From: Acidobacteria bacterium UBA2990
Lineage (GTDB): Bacteria > Acidobacteriota > Vicinamibacteria > Vicinamibacterales > UBA8438
DNA length: 64,000 nucleotides
Direction: 5' to 3'
Assembly (NCBI GenBank): GCA_002347025.1
Contig: DEAE01000024.1
Location: 403,852-467,851, forward strand
The notes below the pieces were generated by a model. The model had not been told where the DNA came from. It saw only the letters and a program-made list of their open reading frames with translations, and did no database searches. The translations under genes were made by a program, and so were the position numbers. This document shows positions 8,190 to 16,781 of the stretch, piece by piece (position 1 is the stretch's first letter; every line of letters starts with the position of its first letter).

Positions 8190-10937
8190 ATGCAACAGCG
8201 GTCGTGGCGGTGGTGTGCCATCGTGGTGTTTATGTGGGTTTCACCTGGCTGGGCTCAGACTACAGGTGAGATTGTCGGGGTCGTGATCGATCAAGCTAAC
8301 GCGATCTCGCTACCAGGGGTACCGGTCGAAGTCATTGGTACTGACCAAATTGTTTACACCGACCTCGACGGCCGTTACGCGCTGACAGTTCCCGCTGGTC
8401 AGCAACAAATCAAAATTTCCCTGGGCGGTTACGCCGAACAGCTTGTGAATGTTGAGGTAAGTGCAGGTTCTGTCGTCGAGGTGCAAGTTTCGATGACGAC
8501 CAATAGCTTTTCGGAAGAAGTCATCGTCGTGGCCTCGAGCTTGGACGAAGACACTGCGACGGCTGGAGCCCAATTGATGTTGCGAATGCGGGCACCGTCC
8601 GTCCAAGACAATATTGGAGCGCTCGAGATGCGCGCTAACAACGCTTCCGATGCTGCTGATGCGATGAGTCGAGTTACCGGGGTGTCCGTTGTGGACAACC
8701 AGTCTGTATTCGTGCGTGGCCTTGGTGAGCGATACAGTACTACAACCTTCGATGGTGCTGCATTGCCCTCAACTGAACCAGATAAACGGGTGGTTCCCCT
8801 AGACTTGTTCCCAACTGGACTGATTGATAGCGTCCAAGTCAGCAAGACCTACACTCCTGATAAACCGTCACAGTTTGCGGGCGGCCTGGTTGAAATTATT
8901 CCCCTCAAAATGCCGGCTCAGACAGCGGCCGAATTCTCTATTGGCGGTGCTCATAACTCAGTATCAACAGGCAAGGCTGGTCTTAGCTATGCCGGCGGAA
9001 GCCCTTGGACTGGCTATGACGACGGTAGTAGGGGACTCCCAAGCAACTTTCCTAATCGGAAGGTTATTCGTGGTGGCCGATTTACGAGCCACGAAGTGGG
9101 GTTCCTCAACGATCAGTTAGAAACCCTCGGTGAATCATTTCGGAATACCTGGGACCCTAGGGAGAAAAAGTTGCCGATGAACCAGTCCTACAATGGACTT
9201 TTTGGCGGTCGTTTTGGGAATCTTGGTGTTGTCCTGACTGGACGCCATTCGCAAAATTCGCAACTCACGAACGAGAAACAGACCTTCTACAAAATCGGCC
9301 AGAATTCGACTGTCGAACGGTTCAATGGTCCGTACGATTTCCAGAACACAACATTTGGGGCCACGGCTGGTGCTGTGGGAAACGTGGCCTATCAACTGTC
9401 TCCAGACCATCGGTTGTCATTCGATAATCTGTATACCCACGTTGGCACCGATTCGACCCGTACCTTCGAAGGGTTTAACAATGATGCCGACAATAACATT
9501 CGTAACCAACGTCTGTTCTTTGTCGAAGAGCAGATGAGGTCCCACCAAGTCGGCGGCGACCACTTGTTCTCAAACGCATCAAGTAGCCGCCTTGACTGGA
9601 AGCTGGCTTACTCGTTGGCAGACCGAGAAGAACCGGACCTGCGTGAAGTTCTCTACGAGTTCGACCCAGCACGAGAGGCATATGTGTTGGCTGATGAGTC
9701 GCAAAGTGGCCTTCGCCAATTTAACGATCTCGACGATGAAAGTGTCCAGTTTAACGCGAACTGGTCGTCCGTGGTTCGTGTTGCCGGATTGCCGGCCCAA
9801 TTGAAGGTAGGCACCTCATACATTGGTCGAAGCCGTGATTTCTCGTCGAGGCGTTTCCGGTTTAACCCGATCAACACATCTGGTCTAAATTTGGCCTTGC
9901 CTGCAGAAGAGCTGTTCACTCAGGAAAATATAGGTCCGAAATTTCAACTAAAGGAAGAAACGCGTCCCACCGATACCTACACGGCTGATCAAGAGACTGC
10001 TTCTGGCTACGGCATGCTCGACATGCCGTTGTCCGCTCGGGCTCGGCTTGTCGCGGGTCTACGAGTGGAAATGTTTCAGCAGACCGTCGATACGTTCGAC
10101 CCGTTCGTGCGTGAAGTTGGAGACAACCCAACGATTCTCCGGGCCCAACTGGACGAGAACAACCTGTTCCCTGCAGCAAATTTCGTCTACTCCTTAGCAC
10201 CCAATCAGAATCTCCGCTTCGGAGTCAGCCAAACGGTTAACCGGCCTGAATTCCGTGAATTGGCCCCATTCGAGTTCACCGATGTAGTAGGTGGGCGAGC
10301 TGTTGTCGGAAACCTCAACCTGCAGCAATCACTAATCCAAAATATTGACCTTCGGTGGGAGTTATTTCCCGGTGCCGAGGAGGTTATTTCAGCAGGCTTC
10401 TTCTATAAGAATTTCAACAAGCCAATCGAGCGAATTGTTGAACCTACGGCTCAACTGCGAACATCGTTCACCAACGCTGTCTCCGCGCAGAACGCTGGCT
10501 TCGAGCTTGAGGCGAGAAAACTGTTTAGCGAATTTGTCCTCATAGGTGCTAACTACACTTACGTCGACTCAGAAGTCAGACTCGATGCGGCCGCTAGACA
10601 AGTCCAGACTTCACTCGTGCGCTCACTGGCAGGAACTTCGAAGAACCTCTTTAACCTAGTATTAGAGGGGCGTGGCATGGGGTATTCCGCCCGACTTCTC
10701 TGGAACTTCTATGATGACCGCATAAGCGACGTTGGGTCGCTGGGTCTGCCAGACATTGTTGAGCGGGCTCGCAATTCGATCGATTTAGTCCTCTCTAAAC
10801 GATTTAACTCGCTCAGTTTTAAGTTGGCAATCGGCAACTTGACCGACAGGCCGTTTGTTTTTTCGCAAGGTGGTCTCGACCAGCGACGTTTCCTTCTGGG
10901 TCGGACGATGAGCTTTGGCCTCACGGTGCACCCATGA
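8190..10937 (+). CDS. TonB-dependent outer-membrane receptor with carboxypeptidase-like N-domain
   Basis: Outer-membrane receptor of about 915 residues. Order: signal peptide (ending GWAQ), a carboxypeptidase-regulatory-like beta-sandwich (GEIVGVVIDQ to about residue 100), a plug domain (MSRVTGVSVVDNQSVFVRGLG and FPTGLIDSVQVSKTY), then a beta-barrel ending in phenylalanine-rich strands (GRTMSFGLTVHP). It should import a substrate using energy from TonB. I use the ATG at 8190, preceded by GAGGAAAG; the frame is open from 8109. The next gene starts within its stop codon region, so the two are probably co-transcribed. The substrate is unknown; nearby pho genes suggest a phosphorus compound. Confidence 0.9.
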   Translation: MQQRSWRWCAIVVFMWVSPGWAQTTGEIVGVVIDQANAISLPGVPVEVIGTDQIVYTDLDGRYALTVPAGQQQIKISLGGYAEQLVNVEVSAGSVVEVQVSMTTNSFSEEVIVVASSLDEDTATAGAQLMLRMRAPSVQDNIGALEMRANNASDAADAMSRVTGVSVVDNQSVFVRGLGERYSTTTFDGAALPSTEPDKRVVPLDLFPTGLIDSVQVSKTYTPDKPSQFAGGLVEIIPLKMPAQTAAEFSIGGAHNSVSTGKAGLSYAGGSPWTGYDDGSRGLPSNFPNRKVIRGGRFTSHEVGFLNDQLETLGESFRNTWDPREKKLPMNQSYNGLFGGRFGNLGVVLTGRHSQNSQLTNEKQTFYKIGQNSTVERFNGPYDFQNTTFGATAGAVGNVAYQLSPDHRLSFDNLYTHVGTDSTRTFEGFNNDADNNIRNQRLFFVEEQMRSHQVGGDHLFSNASSSRLDWKLAYSLADREEPDLREVLYEFDPAREAYVLADESQSGLRQFNDLDDESVQFNANWSSVVRVAGLPAQLKVGTSYIGRSRDFSSRRFRFNPINTSGLNLALPAEELFTQENIGPKFQLKEETRPTDTYTADQETASGYGMLDMPLSARARLVAGLRVEMFQQTVDTFDPFVREVGDNPTILRAQLDENNLFPAANFVYSLAPNQNLRFGVSQTVNRPEFRELAPFEFTDVVGGRAVVGNLNLQQSLIQNIDLRWELFPGAEEVISAGFFYKNFNKPIERIVEPTAQLRTSFTNAVSAQNAGFELEARKLFSEFVLIGANYTYVDSEVRLDAAARQVQTSLVRSLAGTSKNLFNLVLEGRGMGYSARLLWNFYDDRISDVGSLGLPDIVERARNSIDLVLSKRFNSLSFKLAIGNLTDRPFVFSQGGLDQRRFLLGRTMSFGLTVHP

Positions 10938-11008
10938 CGAGGGAAAGATTTGTGAATTGTTTAGCTGGATTCAGTAACCAAGAACAATTGCCCTCAGGGA
11001 AAATTTGT

Positions 11009-12400
11009 ATGTCGATATCCAACAAAATTCAGAAAATGCGACACATCGGGCATCACATGGTAGCGGTATTCGCACTTGCTGTTATTGCAATCACGCTGGC
11101 CGGAGAACCAACGTTTAGTCAATCAACTACATCATGTCGTGCGCTACGCGGCGTGGATAAACAAGTGTGTGTGGTCAAAGGTCGGATTACCACTGACACC
11201 ACTTGGGACAACGGTAGTTACTGGGTTCTCCGTGGCGCGGTATTTGTCGAGGCACCAGCTCGACTAACGATCAATGCGGGCACCGAGATCTTCGGCGAAT
11301 ATGCTACGAATGGCACTCTCATCATTTCCAGAAACGCACAGATTTTAGCCAATGGCACTGCTGCTGAACCGATCGTAATGAGCAGTGACCAGCCAATTGG
11401 TGAGCGGGGGCGTGGTGATTGGGGTGGCTTGATTATCAATGGGAACGCCCCACTAAATGTTCCAGGGAGCCAGTCAGTGGGTGAGGGAGATACCGGCGTA
11501 TATGGCGGCACCAATCCTGCCGACGACAGCGGGCACCTTCGCTACATACGTGTAGAATTTGCTGGAACTGAGTTCAGCCCAGACAATGAGCTGAACGGTA
11601 TTGCTTTCCAGGGAGTTGGGAATCAAACAGAAGTTGACCACGTCATGGTCAAGTTCAATAAGGACGATGGATTCGAGTTTTTCGGTGGAACCGTGGAAGT
11701 GAAACACATCGTGTTCCATGGAATCGCGGATGATAGCATCGACTGGACAGATGGTTGGACCGGCAAGGGCCAGTTCATTATTGTCGTACAGAGTGGTGAT
11801 GACGCCGACCAGGGGATCGAAGCTGACAACAACGGAGACAATAATAATCTCACCCCAAGGTCGAACCCGACCCTCTACAATCTCACGTTGGTTGGCGATC
11901 CTGACTCGAATGAGGGCAAAGAGAGTGATATTGGCATACTGTTTCGTGAGGGGACTTCTGCAACAGTGCGGAACTTCATCGTGACCGGATTTAAGGAGGC
12001 GTCCATTGATGTTGACCACACGGCAACCTTTGAGCAGGTCAGGAATGGCAACCTGACCCTTGGGAGTGGCATCATCTATGGCAATTGTTTGGTTAGTAAA
12101 TGTGTTGGCCAATTTCGTCCAGATAGGGACGACCAAGAAGCGCACGTTACAACGGCCGCATTTGTTACAGAGAGTTCTAATGTGTCGTTCGTTGACCCAC
12201 AGTTAGTGGACCCATACAACCTCAAGAACCCGAATTTCCAACCGATGGCCCTTTCTCCAGCTCTGAGCGGGGCTGTCGCGCCGAGCGTACCGCCCAGCGA
12301 TGGCTTCTTCGATATTGCTAACTTTATTGGTGCGGTCGGACCCGCTGGGGGGGGACAGGATACTTGGTGGCAGAACTGGACCGACTTTGCCGTAAACTAA
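11009..12400 (+). CDS. secreted parallel beta-helix-like protein paired with the TonB receptor
   Basis: About 463 residues with a signal peptide (hydrophobic VAVFALAVIAITLAG, cleavage near TFSQ). Repeated short strands (LTINAGTEIFGEY, GGLIINGNAPL, DHVMVKFNKDDGFEFFGG, GIADDSIDWTDGW) look like a right-handed beta-helix surface. Similar proteins recur directly behind TonB-dependent receptors in several Gram-negative phyla; their function is not established. The ATG at 11009 is chosen because the signal peptide starts there and AGGGA lies upstream; the frame is open from 10934, overlapping the receptor stop. A G8 run sits near its end (12347-12354). Confidence 0.75.
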   Translation: MSISNKIQKMRHIGHHMVAVFALAVIAITLAGEPTFSQSTTSCRALRGVDKQVCVVKGRITTDTTWDNGSYWVLRGAVFVEAPARLTINAGTEIFGEYATNGTLIISRNAQILANGTAAEPIVMSSDQPIGERGRGDWGGLIINGNAPLNVPGSQSVGEGDTGVYGGTNPADDSGHLRYIRVEFAGTEFSPDNELNGIAFQGVGNQTEVDHVMVKFNKDDGFEFFGGTVEVKHIVFHGIADDSIDWTDGWTGKGQFIIVVQSGDDADQGIEADNNGDNNNLTPRSNPTLYNLTLVGDPDSNEGKESDIGILFREGTSATVRNFIVTGFKEASIDVDHTATFEQVRNGNLTLGSGIIYGNCLVSKCVGQFRPDRDDQEAHVTTAAFVTESSNVSFVDPQLVDPYNLKNPNFQPMALSPALSGAVAPSVPPSDGFFDIANFIGAVGPAGGGQDTWWQNWTDFAVN

Positions 12401-12942
12401 CTGTCATCTTGGTCCCAATTTACCAACAGAATCCCTTTTGTCTCCAGACGGGTGGGCTTTTGTTCGTCTTTTTCGCCCTGTTACTCGCGGGTTGCAATTC
12501 TAAGACCCTGCCGTCTCTAACGAATCCGCAAGCGTCGTCTGAGGCTCTGGCGCTTGCTGTTCTCGATGCCCTCAGAACTGAAGATATAGACCAACTTGGA
12601 TCATTGGCTCTTAACGGTCAGGAGTTTCGAGACGTTGTCTGGCCTGAGCTTCCGTCGAGCCGTCCAGAACGCGGTCTTCCAGTGTCCTATGCTTGGAATG
12701 ATCTGAACCAAAAGAGTCGGAACGCCCTCAAGAGGCTTGTGAACCGGTGGGGAGGGCGAGCGTTTACCCTTTTAGGGACCGCCTATGACGGCGAGACAAC
12801 ACATTACGAAACATTTAGTGTCCACCGTGAGACTCGGCTGCATCTCCGTGATGACAACGGTGAAGAGCACGAAGTTCACCTTTATGGTTCAACATTGGTT
12901 CGAGGGAATGAGTTCAAGGTCTTCAGCTTCGTTGTCGATTGA
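12364..12942 (+). CDS. putative lipoprotein, third gene of the TonB receptor operon
   Basis: Unrecognised protein of up to 192 residues. A hydrophobic segment LLFVFFALLLAGC forms a lipobox, so it is probably anchored in a membrane by lipidation of that cysteine. The rest is soluble, with repeated charged beta-like segments (RETRLHLRDDNGEEHEVHLYG). The frame opens at TTG 12364, overlapping the end of the beta-helix gene, with AGGA just upstream; TTG 12409 would give a more typical signal peptide. The overlap suggests co-translation with the receptor partner. Function is unknown. Confidence 0.6.
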   Translation: MVAELDRLCRKLTVILVPIYQQNPFCLQTGGLLFVFFALLLAGCNSKTLPSLTNPQASSEALALAVLDALRTEDIDQLGSLALNGQEFRDVVWPELPSSRPERGLPVSYAWNDLNQKSRNALKRLVNRWGGRAFTLLGTAYDGETTHYETFSVHRETRLHLRDDNGEEHEVHLYGSTLVRGNEFKVFSFVVD

Positions 12943-13062
12943 CCGGCCAGATTTCAATTAACGAGACAGCTGAACTAGTTCGAGAAGTTCAGATGGTTCT
13001 CGGCCATCGGTTCGCCCTCTGGTGGACCTCGATCGGGGACCTCTGTAGGCGAGAGTGCCGAT

Positions 13063-14487
13063 ATGACGAGACGTCGTGATTTTAGGCAGACGAAAATTGT
13101 CTGCACCTTGGGTCCAGCGAGTGCTTCACCGGAATGTATTGAAGCACTCGCACGAGCTGGTATGAACGTGGCACGGCTCAATATGTCGCACGGTAATCAC
13201 GAGAGCCACCGACAGGTGATCCGCCATATCCAGAATCTCAATCCTCAGCTGAATCACCCAGTCGCGATCCTGATCGACCTTCAGGGACCAGCTATCCGAA
13301 CCGGAGAAAGGCATGGGCAATTGGATCTGAAAGTTGGACAGGTCCTTTCGATTACGGTTGCACCTATCGAAGATCCAGAAGCAAAAAGCATCCACGTTGA
13401 TTACCAGGATATGGTTCACCAACTCAATATTGGTGATCGGGTTACCGTCGATAACGGACTGATCAACTTAGAAGTCCTCGACACTGGCGAACACGAGCTT
13501 AGGTGTCGAGTCCTTGACGGTGGCACACTTGGCTCGAGGAAGCACATCAATCTTCCTGGGGTGCGTGTTAATTTACCGTCAATCTCGGGTCAGGACCGAG
13601 AGGATATCCGTTTTGCACTGGAGCAGGATGCCGACTTCCTAGCCCTGTCTTTTGTTCGTAACGCTGAAGCCTTGAGTGATGCGAGGCAGGTCATTGATGA
13701 CGCAGGTGGGCATCACATTAGGCTGATTGCCAAGATTGAAAACCAGGAAGGCCTCGATAATCTCGAAGAGATCACGGCGGCGGCTGACGGAATCATGGTT
13801 GCAAGAGGAGATCTCGGCGTTGAAGTCGAGTTTGCGGAACTACCTGTCGCCCAACGGAACATGGTGCGTCAGTGCGCAGTGGCCGGTAAGCCGGTCATTC
13901 TAGCGACCCATTTGCTCGAGTCGATGATTGATAGCCCGATGCCTACGCGAGCTGAAGTCACGGATGTTGCGACTGCTGTCGACGAACAGGTGGACGCCGT
14001 TATGCTTAGCGGAGAAACGGCGACCGGGAAGTATCCAGTGCGTTGCGTGGAAGTGCTTGATCGCATCGCCAGACGGATCGAAAAAGCCGACAATTTGGAA
14101 TTCTATAAGTACCGAAAACCTGTATCACTACGAGATCATCTGGCTCGAAGTGCATGTCGACTTGCAGATTCACTGCGAGCACCCGCCGTCGTGGTGATAA
14201 CGCGTCGAGGGGTACTTGGCCAGCTCGTTAGTAGCTTTCGTCCACAAACCGCTATAGTTTACGCATTTACCAACAGTCCAGCAGCTCACCGACAACTCTG
14301 GTTGTGCCACTCAGTTGTGCCCTTCAGGATGGATCTGTCTGACGATCCGGATGACACAATAGCAGCTGCATTTCAGCGATTGCGAAGCCATGACCGCCTT
14401 GAACCTGGAGATCCGGTGGTAGTTGTGTCAGATGTTGCAGCAGGAAGTAGAACCGTGACCGCGATTCAAGTTCGGAATGTCGAATGA
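13063..14487 (+). CDS. pyk: pyruvate kinase
   Basis: A 474-residue pyruvate kinase. It converts phosphoenolpyruvate and ADP to pyruvate and ATP, the last step of glycolysis. Seen: KIVCTLGPAS at the N-terminus, MNVARLNMSHG, the B domain from about residue 75, IAKIENQEGLDNLEEI and MVARGDLGVE (active-site lysine and Mg2+ ligands), MLSGETATGKYPV, and a C-terminal allosteric-type domain (AVVVITRRG). Length is normal. The gene stands alone between the receptor operon and convergent rdgB. Confidence 0.96.
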   Translation: MTRRRDFRQTKIVCTLGPASASPECIEALARAGMNVARLNMSHGNHESHRQVIRHIQNLNPQLNHPVAILIDLQGPAIRTGERHGQLDLKVGQVLSITVAPIEDPEAKSIHVDYQDMVHQLNIGDRVTVDNGLINLEVLDTGEHELRCRVLDGGTLGSRKHINLPGVRVNLPSISGQDREDIRFALEQDADFLALSFVRNAEALSDARQVIDDAGGHHIRLIAKIENQEGLDNLEEITAAADGIMVARGDLGVEVEFAELPVAQRNMVRQCAVAGKPVILATHLLESMIDSPMPTRAEVTDVATAVDEQVDAVMLSGETATGKYPVRCVEVLDRIARRIEKADNLEFYKYRKPVSLRDHLARSACRLADSLRAPAVVVITRRGVLGQLVSSFRPQTAIVYAFTNSPAAHRQLWLCHSVVPFRMDLSDDPDDTIAAAFQRLRSHDRLEPGDPVVVVSDVAAGSRTVTAIQVRNVE

Positions 14488-14535
14488 GAGATTAGTTCAG
14501 GCTCTCATTGTGGTTGTATCTAACCGACTGAACTA
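14484..14535. terminator. alternative hairpins after pyk, between convergent genes
   Basis: Two overlapping dyads. ATGAGAG (14484-14490) pairs with CTCTCAT (14502-14508) and includes the pyk stop codon. TAGTTCAG (14493-14500) pairs with CTGAACTA (14528-14535) around an inner GGTT/AACC stem. They are mutually exclusive. No T-run follows, so termination is only suggested by the convergent context. Confidence 0.35.
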
Positions 14536-14640
14536 GATTGACAAGAGTCTGGAACGGTTGAGCTTGTGTTTGACTTGCGGAAGAGCCAGAGATTTTATAG
14601 CCGGAATAATGTTTACTCTCCTTGGTAGAGGAAGTTTTTT

Positions 14641-15270
14641 TCAGGTCTTGGCTAAAATGTGTTTCAGGTCCGTTCGCAAAGCGCGGAATGCTTGTCCCCG
14701 GTGGCTTATGGCTGCCTTCTCTGTTGGGCTGACTGCAGCCAATGTCCGACCGTAAGGAGGGTAATAGAAGATCGGGTCATATCCGAAGCCGTGGTCTCCT
14801 TGGGGTGGCAGTTTTAGGCGACCCTCGACGGTCTTGATGGTTTCCCAGATCATGCTATCTTTGAGCCAGACTGCTACGGCACACACGAATCGAGCTGTAC
14901 TTGTAGTCCTGCCGCGTTCATGAAGCATTTTTGAGATCGTCCTGAATTTTTCTTGATACGATTCCCCGTTGAACCGGGCAGATCTCACCCCAGGGGCACC
15001 ATCCAGAGCATCGATTTCAAGACCGGAGTCTTCAGCCACTGTCAGCTCATTGGTTGAGTGAGCGTAATAGCAGGCTTTGAGCTTGGCGTTTTCAGCGAAT
15101 GTTGTTCCCGTTTCCTCGGGGTCACTGATTGATGGGTACGCGTCAAGCGTTACCAATTGAATTGGCAGGTGTCCGAGTATTTTGTGGATCTCTCGGAGTT
15201 TGCCGGGGTTCGTCGTAGCGACGAGTACCCTGGGTCGGTGTTCTGATATCTCAGTTGGTTTCGGAATCAT
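14641..15270 (-). CDS. rdgB: non-canonical purine NTP pyrophosphatase (RdgB/HAM1)
   Basis: A 209-residue Ham1-family enzyme that hydrolyses ITP, dITP and XTP to monophosphates, cleaning the nucleotide pool. Seen: VLVATTNPGKLREI (substrate-binding start), TFAENAKLKA, VAEDSGLEIDALDGAPGVRSARF (catalytic region), and HGFGYDPIFYYPPYGRTLA, plus SHRGQAFRAL at the end. It lies 25 nt downstream of rph, a common pairing in bacteria. Confidence 0.95.
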   Translation of the reverse strand: MIPKPTEISEHRPRVLVATTNPGKLREIHKILGHLPIQLVTLDAYPSISDPEETGTTFAENAKLKACYYAHSTNELTVAEDSGLEIDALDGAPGVRSARFNGESYQEKFRTISKMLHERGRTTSTARFVCAVAVWLKDSMIWETIKTVEGRLKLPPQGDHGFGYDPIFYYPPYGRTLAAVSPTEKAAISHRGQAFRALRTDLKHILAKT

Positions 15271-15295
15271 TAGCTGTCGATGATGGTTGTTATGG

Positions 15296-16033
15296 TCAGA
15301 CAGTGATGTTTCCGATTAACTCTTTCTGCATCGCAATAAGCTTGCGAATACCGGATTCGGCCAATGCGAGCATTGCATCATGTGACTCACGAGAGAAAGG
15401 TGCCCCTTCGGCAGTGCCTTGAACCTCGATAAAGTGACCACTTTCAGTCATGACGACATTCATATCTACCTCGGCCTTCGAGTCTTCCTCGTAGGCTAGG
15501 TCGAGTAGAGGAGTGGCGTTTACTATTCCAACACTGATTGCTGCGACGTGATTGGTGACTGGTACGCGTGTAAGGACACCTCGTTGTTTGAGCTGCTGAA
15601 GAGCCAAGACGAGCGCTACAAAGCTGCCGCTAATAGAGGCGGTCCTGGTTCCACCGTCGGCCTGAATGACGTCGCAATCGATCCATATGGTTCTTTCACC
15701 AAGTGCGTCGAGCTGTGTGACCGCTCGGAGCGATCGGCCGATTAGTCTTTGAATCTCTTGTGTGCGTCCGCCGAGCTTTCCGCGGCTGGCTTCGCGGACT
15801 GTCCGTGTCGATGTAGCTCGTGGAAGCATGCCGTATTCGGCTGTTACCCATCCTTTACCAGTTCCTCTGAGAAATGGAGGTACTTTGTCTTCTATACTTG
15901 CTGTGCAGATCACTCGTGTTTGCCCCGCTTCGATCAGGATTGATCCTTCGGCATGTTTTAAATAGTTAGGAGTGAGTCGAGTAGGTCTAAGTTCGTTTGG
16001 GGGCCTGGCGTCCCTACGGGCAGTTTGTGTCAT
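15296..16033 (-). CDS. rph: ribonuclease PH
   Basis: A 245-residue phosphorolytic 3'-5' exoribonuclease that trims tRNA 3' ends. Seen: RPTRLTPNYLKHAEGSILIE near the N-terminus, GKGWVTAEYGMLPRAT, GGRTQEIQRLIGRSLRA (phosphate-binding arginines), TIWIDCDVIQADGGTRTASI and the VDMNVVMTESG segment. Length matches the family. It is first in an rph-rdgB pair. Confidence 0.96.
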   Translation of the reverse strand: MTQTARRDARPPNELRPTRLTPNYLKHAEGSILIEAGQTRVICTASIEDKVPPFLRGTGKGWVTAEYGMLPRATSTRTVREASRGKLGGRTQEIQRLIGRSLRAVTQLDALGERTIWIDCDVIQADGGTRTASISGSFVALVLALQQLKQRGVLTRVPVTNHVAAISVGIVNATPLLDLAYEEDSKAEVDMNVVMTESGHFIEVQGTAEGAPFSRESHDAMLALAESGIRKLIAMQKELIGNITV

Positions 16034-16142
16034 GGTAAATATCTGTGTCGTCTGAGATGGCTGTTGTTGCCGAGTGTAGACAACAGTGTCTAGGGGTGTG
16101 GTTGAGTTTTGGATTATGTGTTTGCAAGTGATGATGTAGTAG

Positions 16143-16781
16143 CTAGACCGAACGGGGTTTAGCGCTTTCTGAGTAGTGGTTGAATTGCAACGTCGACTTG
16201 GCTATGGGTTGGGCCACCCAGCTCAGGTCCGCTTCGAGCGGGCGTCGTAGATCCACGTGACCTGCGAGTGTGTCTACTTCACGACCGCTGACTAAAATTT
16301 GAACTGCATTGATGGCAGACAGGTTACTAGTTAAAGCGTTCACGATTGCATAGACAGTGAACAATTCGTCGAGTGAGCCTCCTGAATGTCCGGTTGTGAT
16401 TTCTTCAGATAAATCAACGAAAGCGTCACCGCGTTCAGTGACATAAATCGCGAGAAGCCTAGTGCCCGCAGGGATTGGGGACAACAACGGTGCTGGCGGT
16501 TGTGCTAGTTGGGCTTCTAGGATTGCTCGTGCTTGTGCTGTAGGTTCGGGTAGCCGCTCGATTGTCCTCGAAAATTCAACCAGACGCATACCGTCGTCGG
16601 AGGTATAGAAAAGAGTGGCCTCAGTTAACCCATCATTTGCTACTTGATTGGTAGTAGTTCCACCTACTGCCATTTCGCCGCTGCTAGGAGGCCTCCCGGC
16701 TGGGAGTTCTGCAAACATTATCCATCCAGCTATAAAGGCGGTGACTCCAATTAGGCTGTAAAGCCAGTAAGGACGTTTCAT
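16143..16781 (-). CDS. GerMN-domain membrane-anchored protein
   Basis: A 212-residue protein with an N-terminal membrane anchor (YSLIGVTAFIAGWIMF) and a GerMN domain: TLFYTSDDGMRLVEFSRTI, then LLAIYVTERGDAFVDLSEEI and YAIVNALTSNLSAINAVQILVSG. GerMN domains occur in spore GerM and in cell-envelope proteins, often next to amidases. Its ATG overlaps the stop of the amidase gene (ATGA), so the two are coupled and probably act together on peptidoglycan. The exact role is unknown. Confidence 0.85.
   Translation of the reverse strand: MKRPYWLYSLIGVTAFIAGWIMFAELPAGRPPSSGEMAVGGTTTNQVANDGLTEATLFYTSDDGMRLVEFSRTIERLPEPTAQARAILEAQLAQPPAPLLSPIPAGTRLLAIYVTERGDAFVDLSEEITTGHSGGSLDELFTVYAIVNALTSNLSAINAVQILVSGREVDTLAGHVDLRRPLEADLSWVAQPIAKSTLQFNHYSESAKPRSV

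Noticed and set aside
11474..12145. 223-residue minus-strand frame inside the beta-helix gene
   Set aside because: Antisense shadow of a gene with a clear signal peptide and operon context.
12347..12354. G8 run at the end of the beta-helix gene as a slippage site that would fuse it to the lipoprotein frame
   Set aside because: An extra G would open the lipoprotein frame, but both proteins make sense as separate products and a fusion would bury the lipobox. No evidence of slippage.
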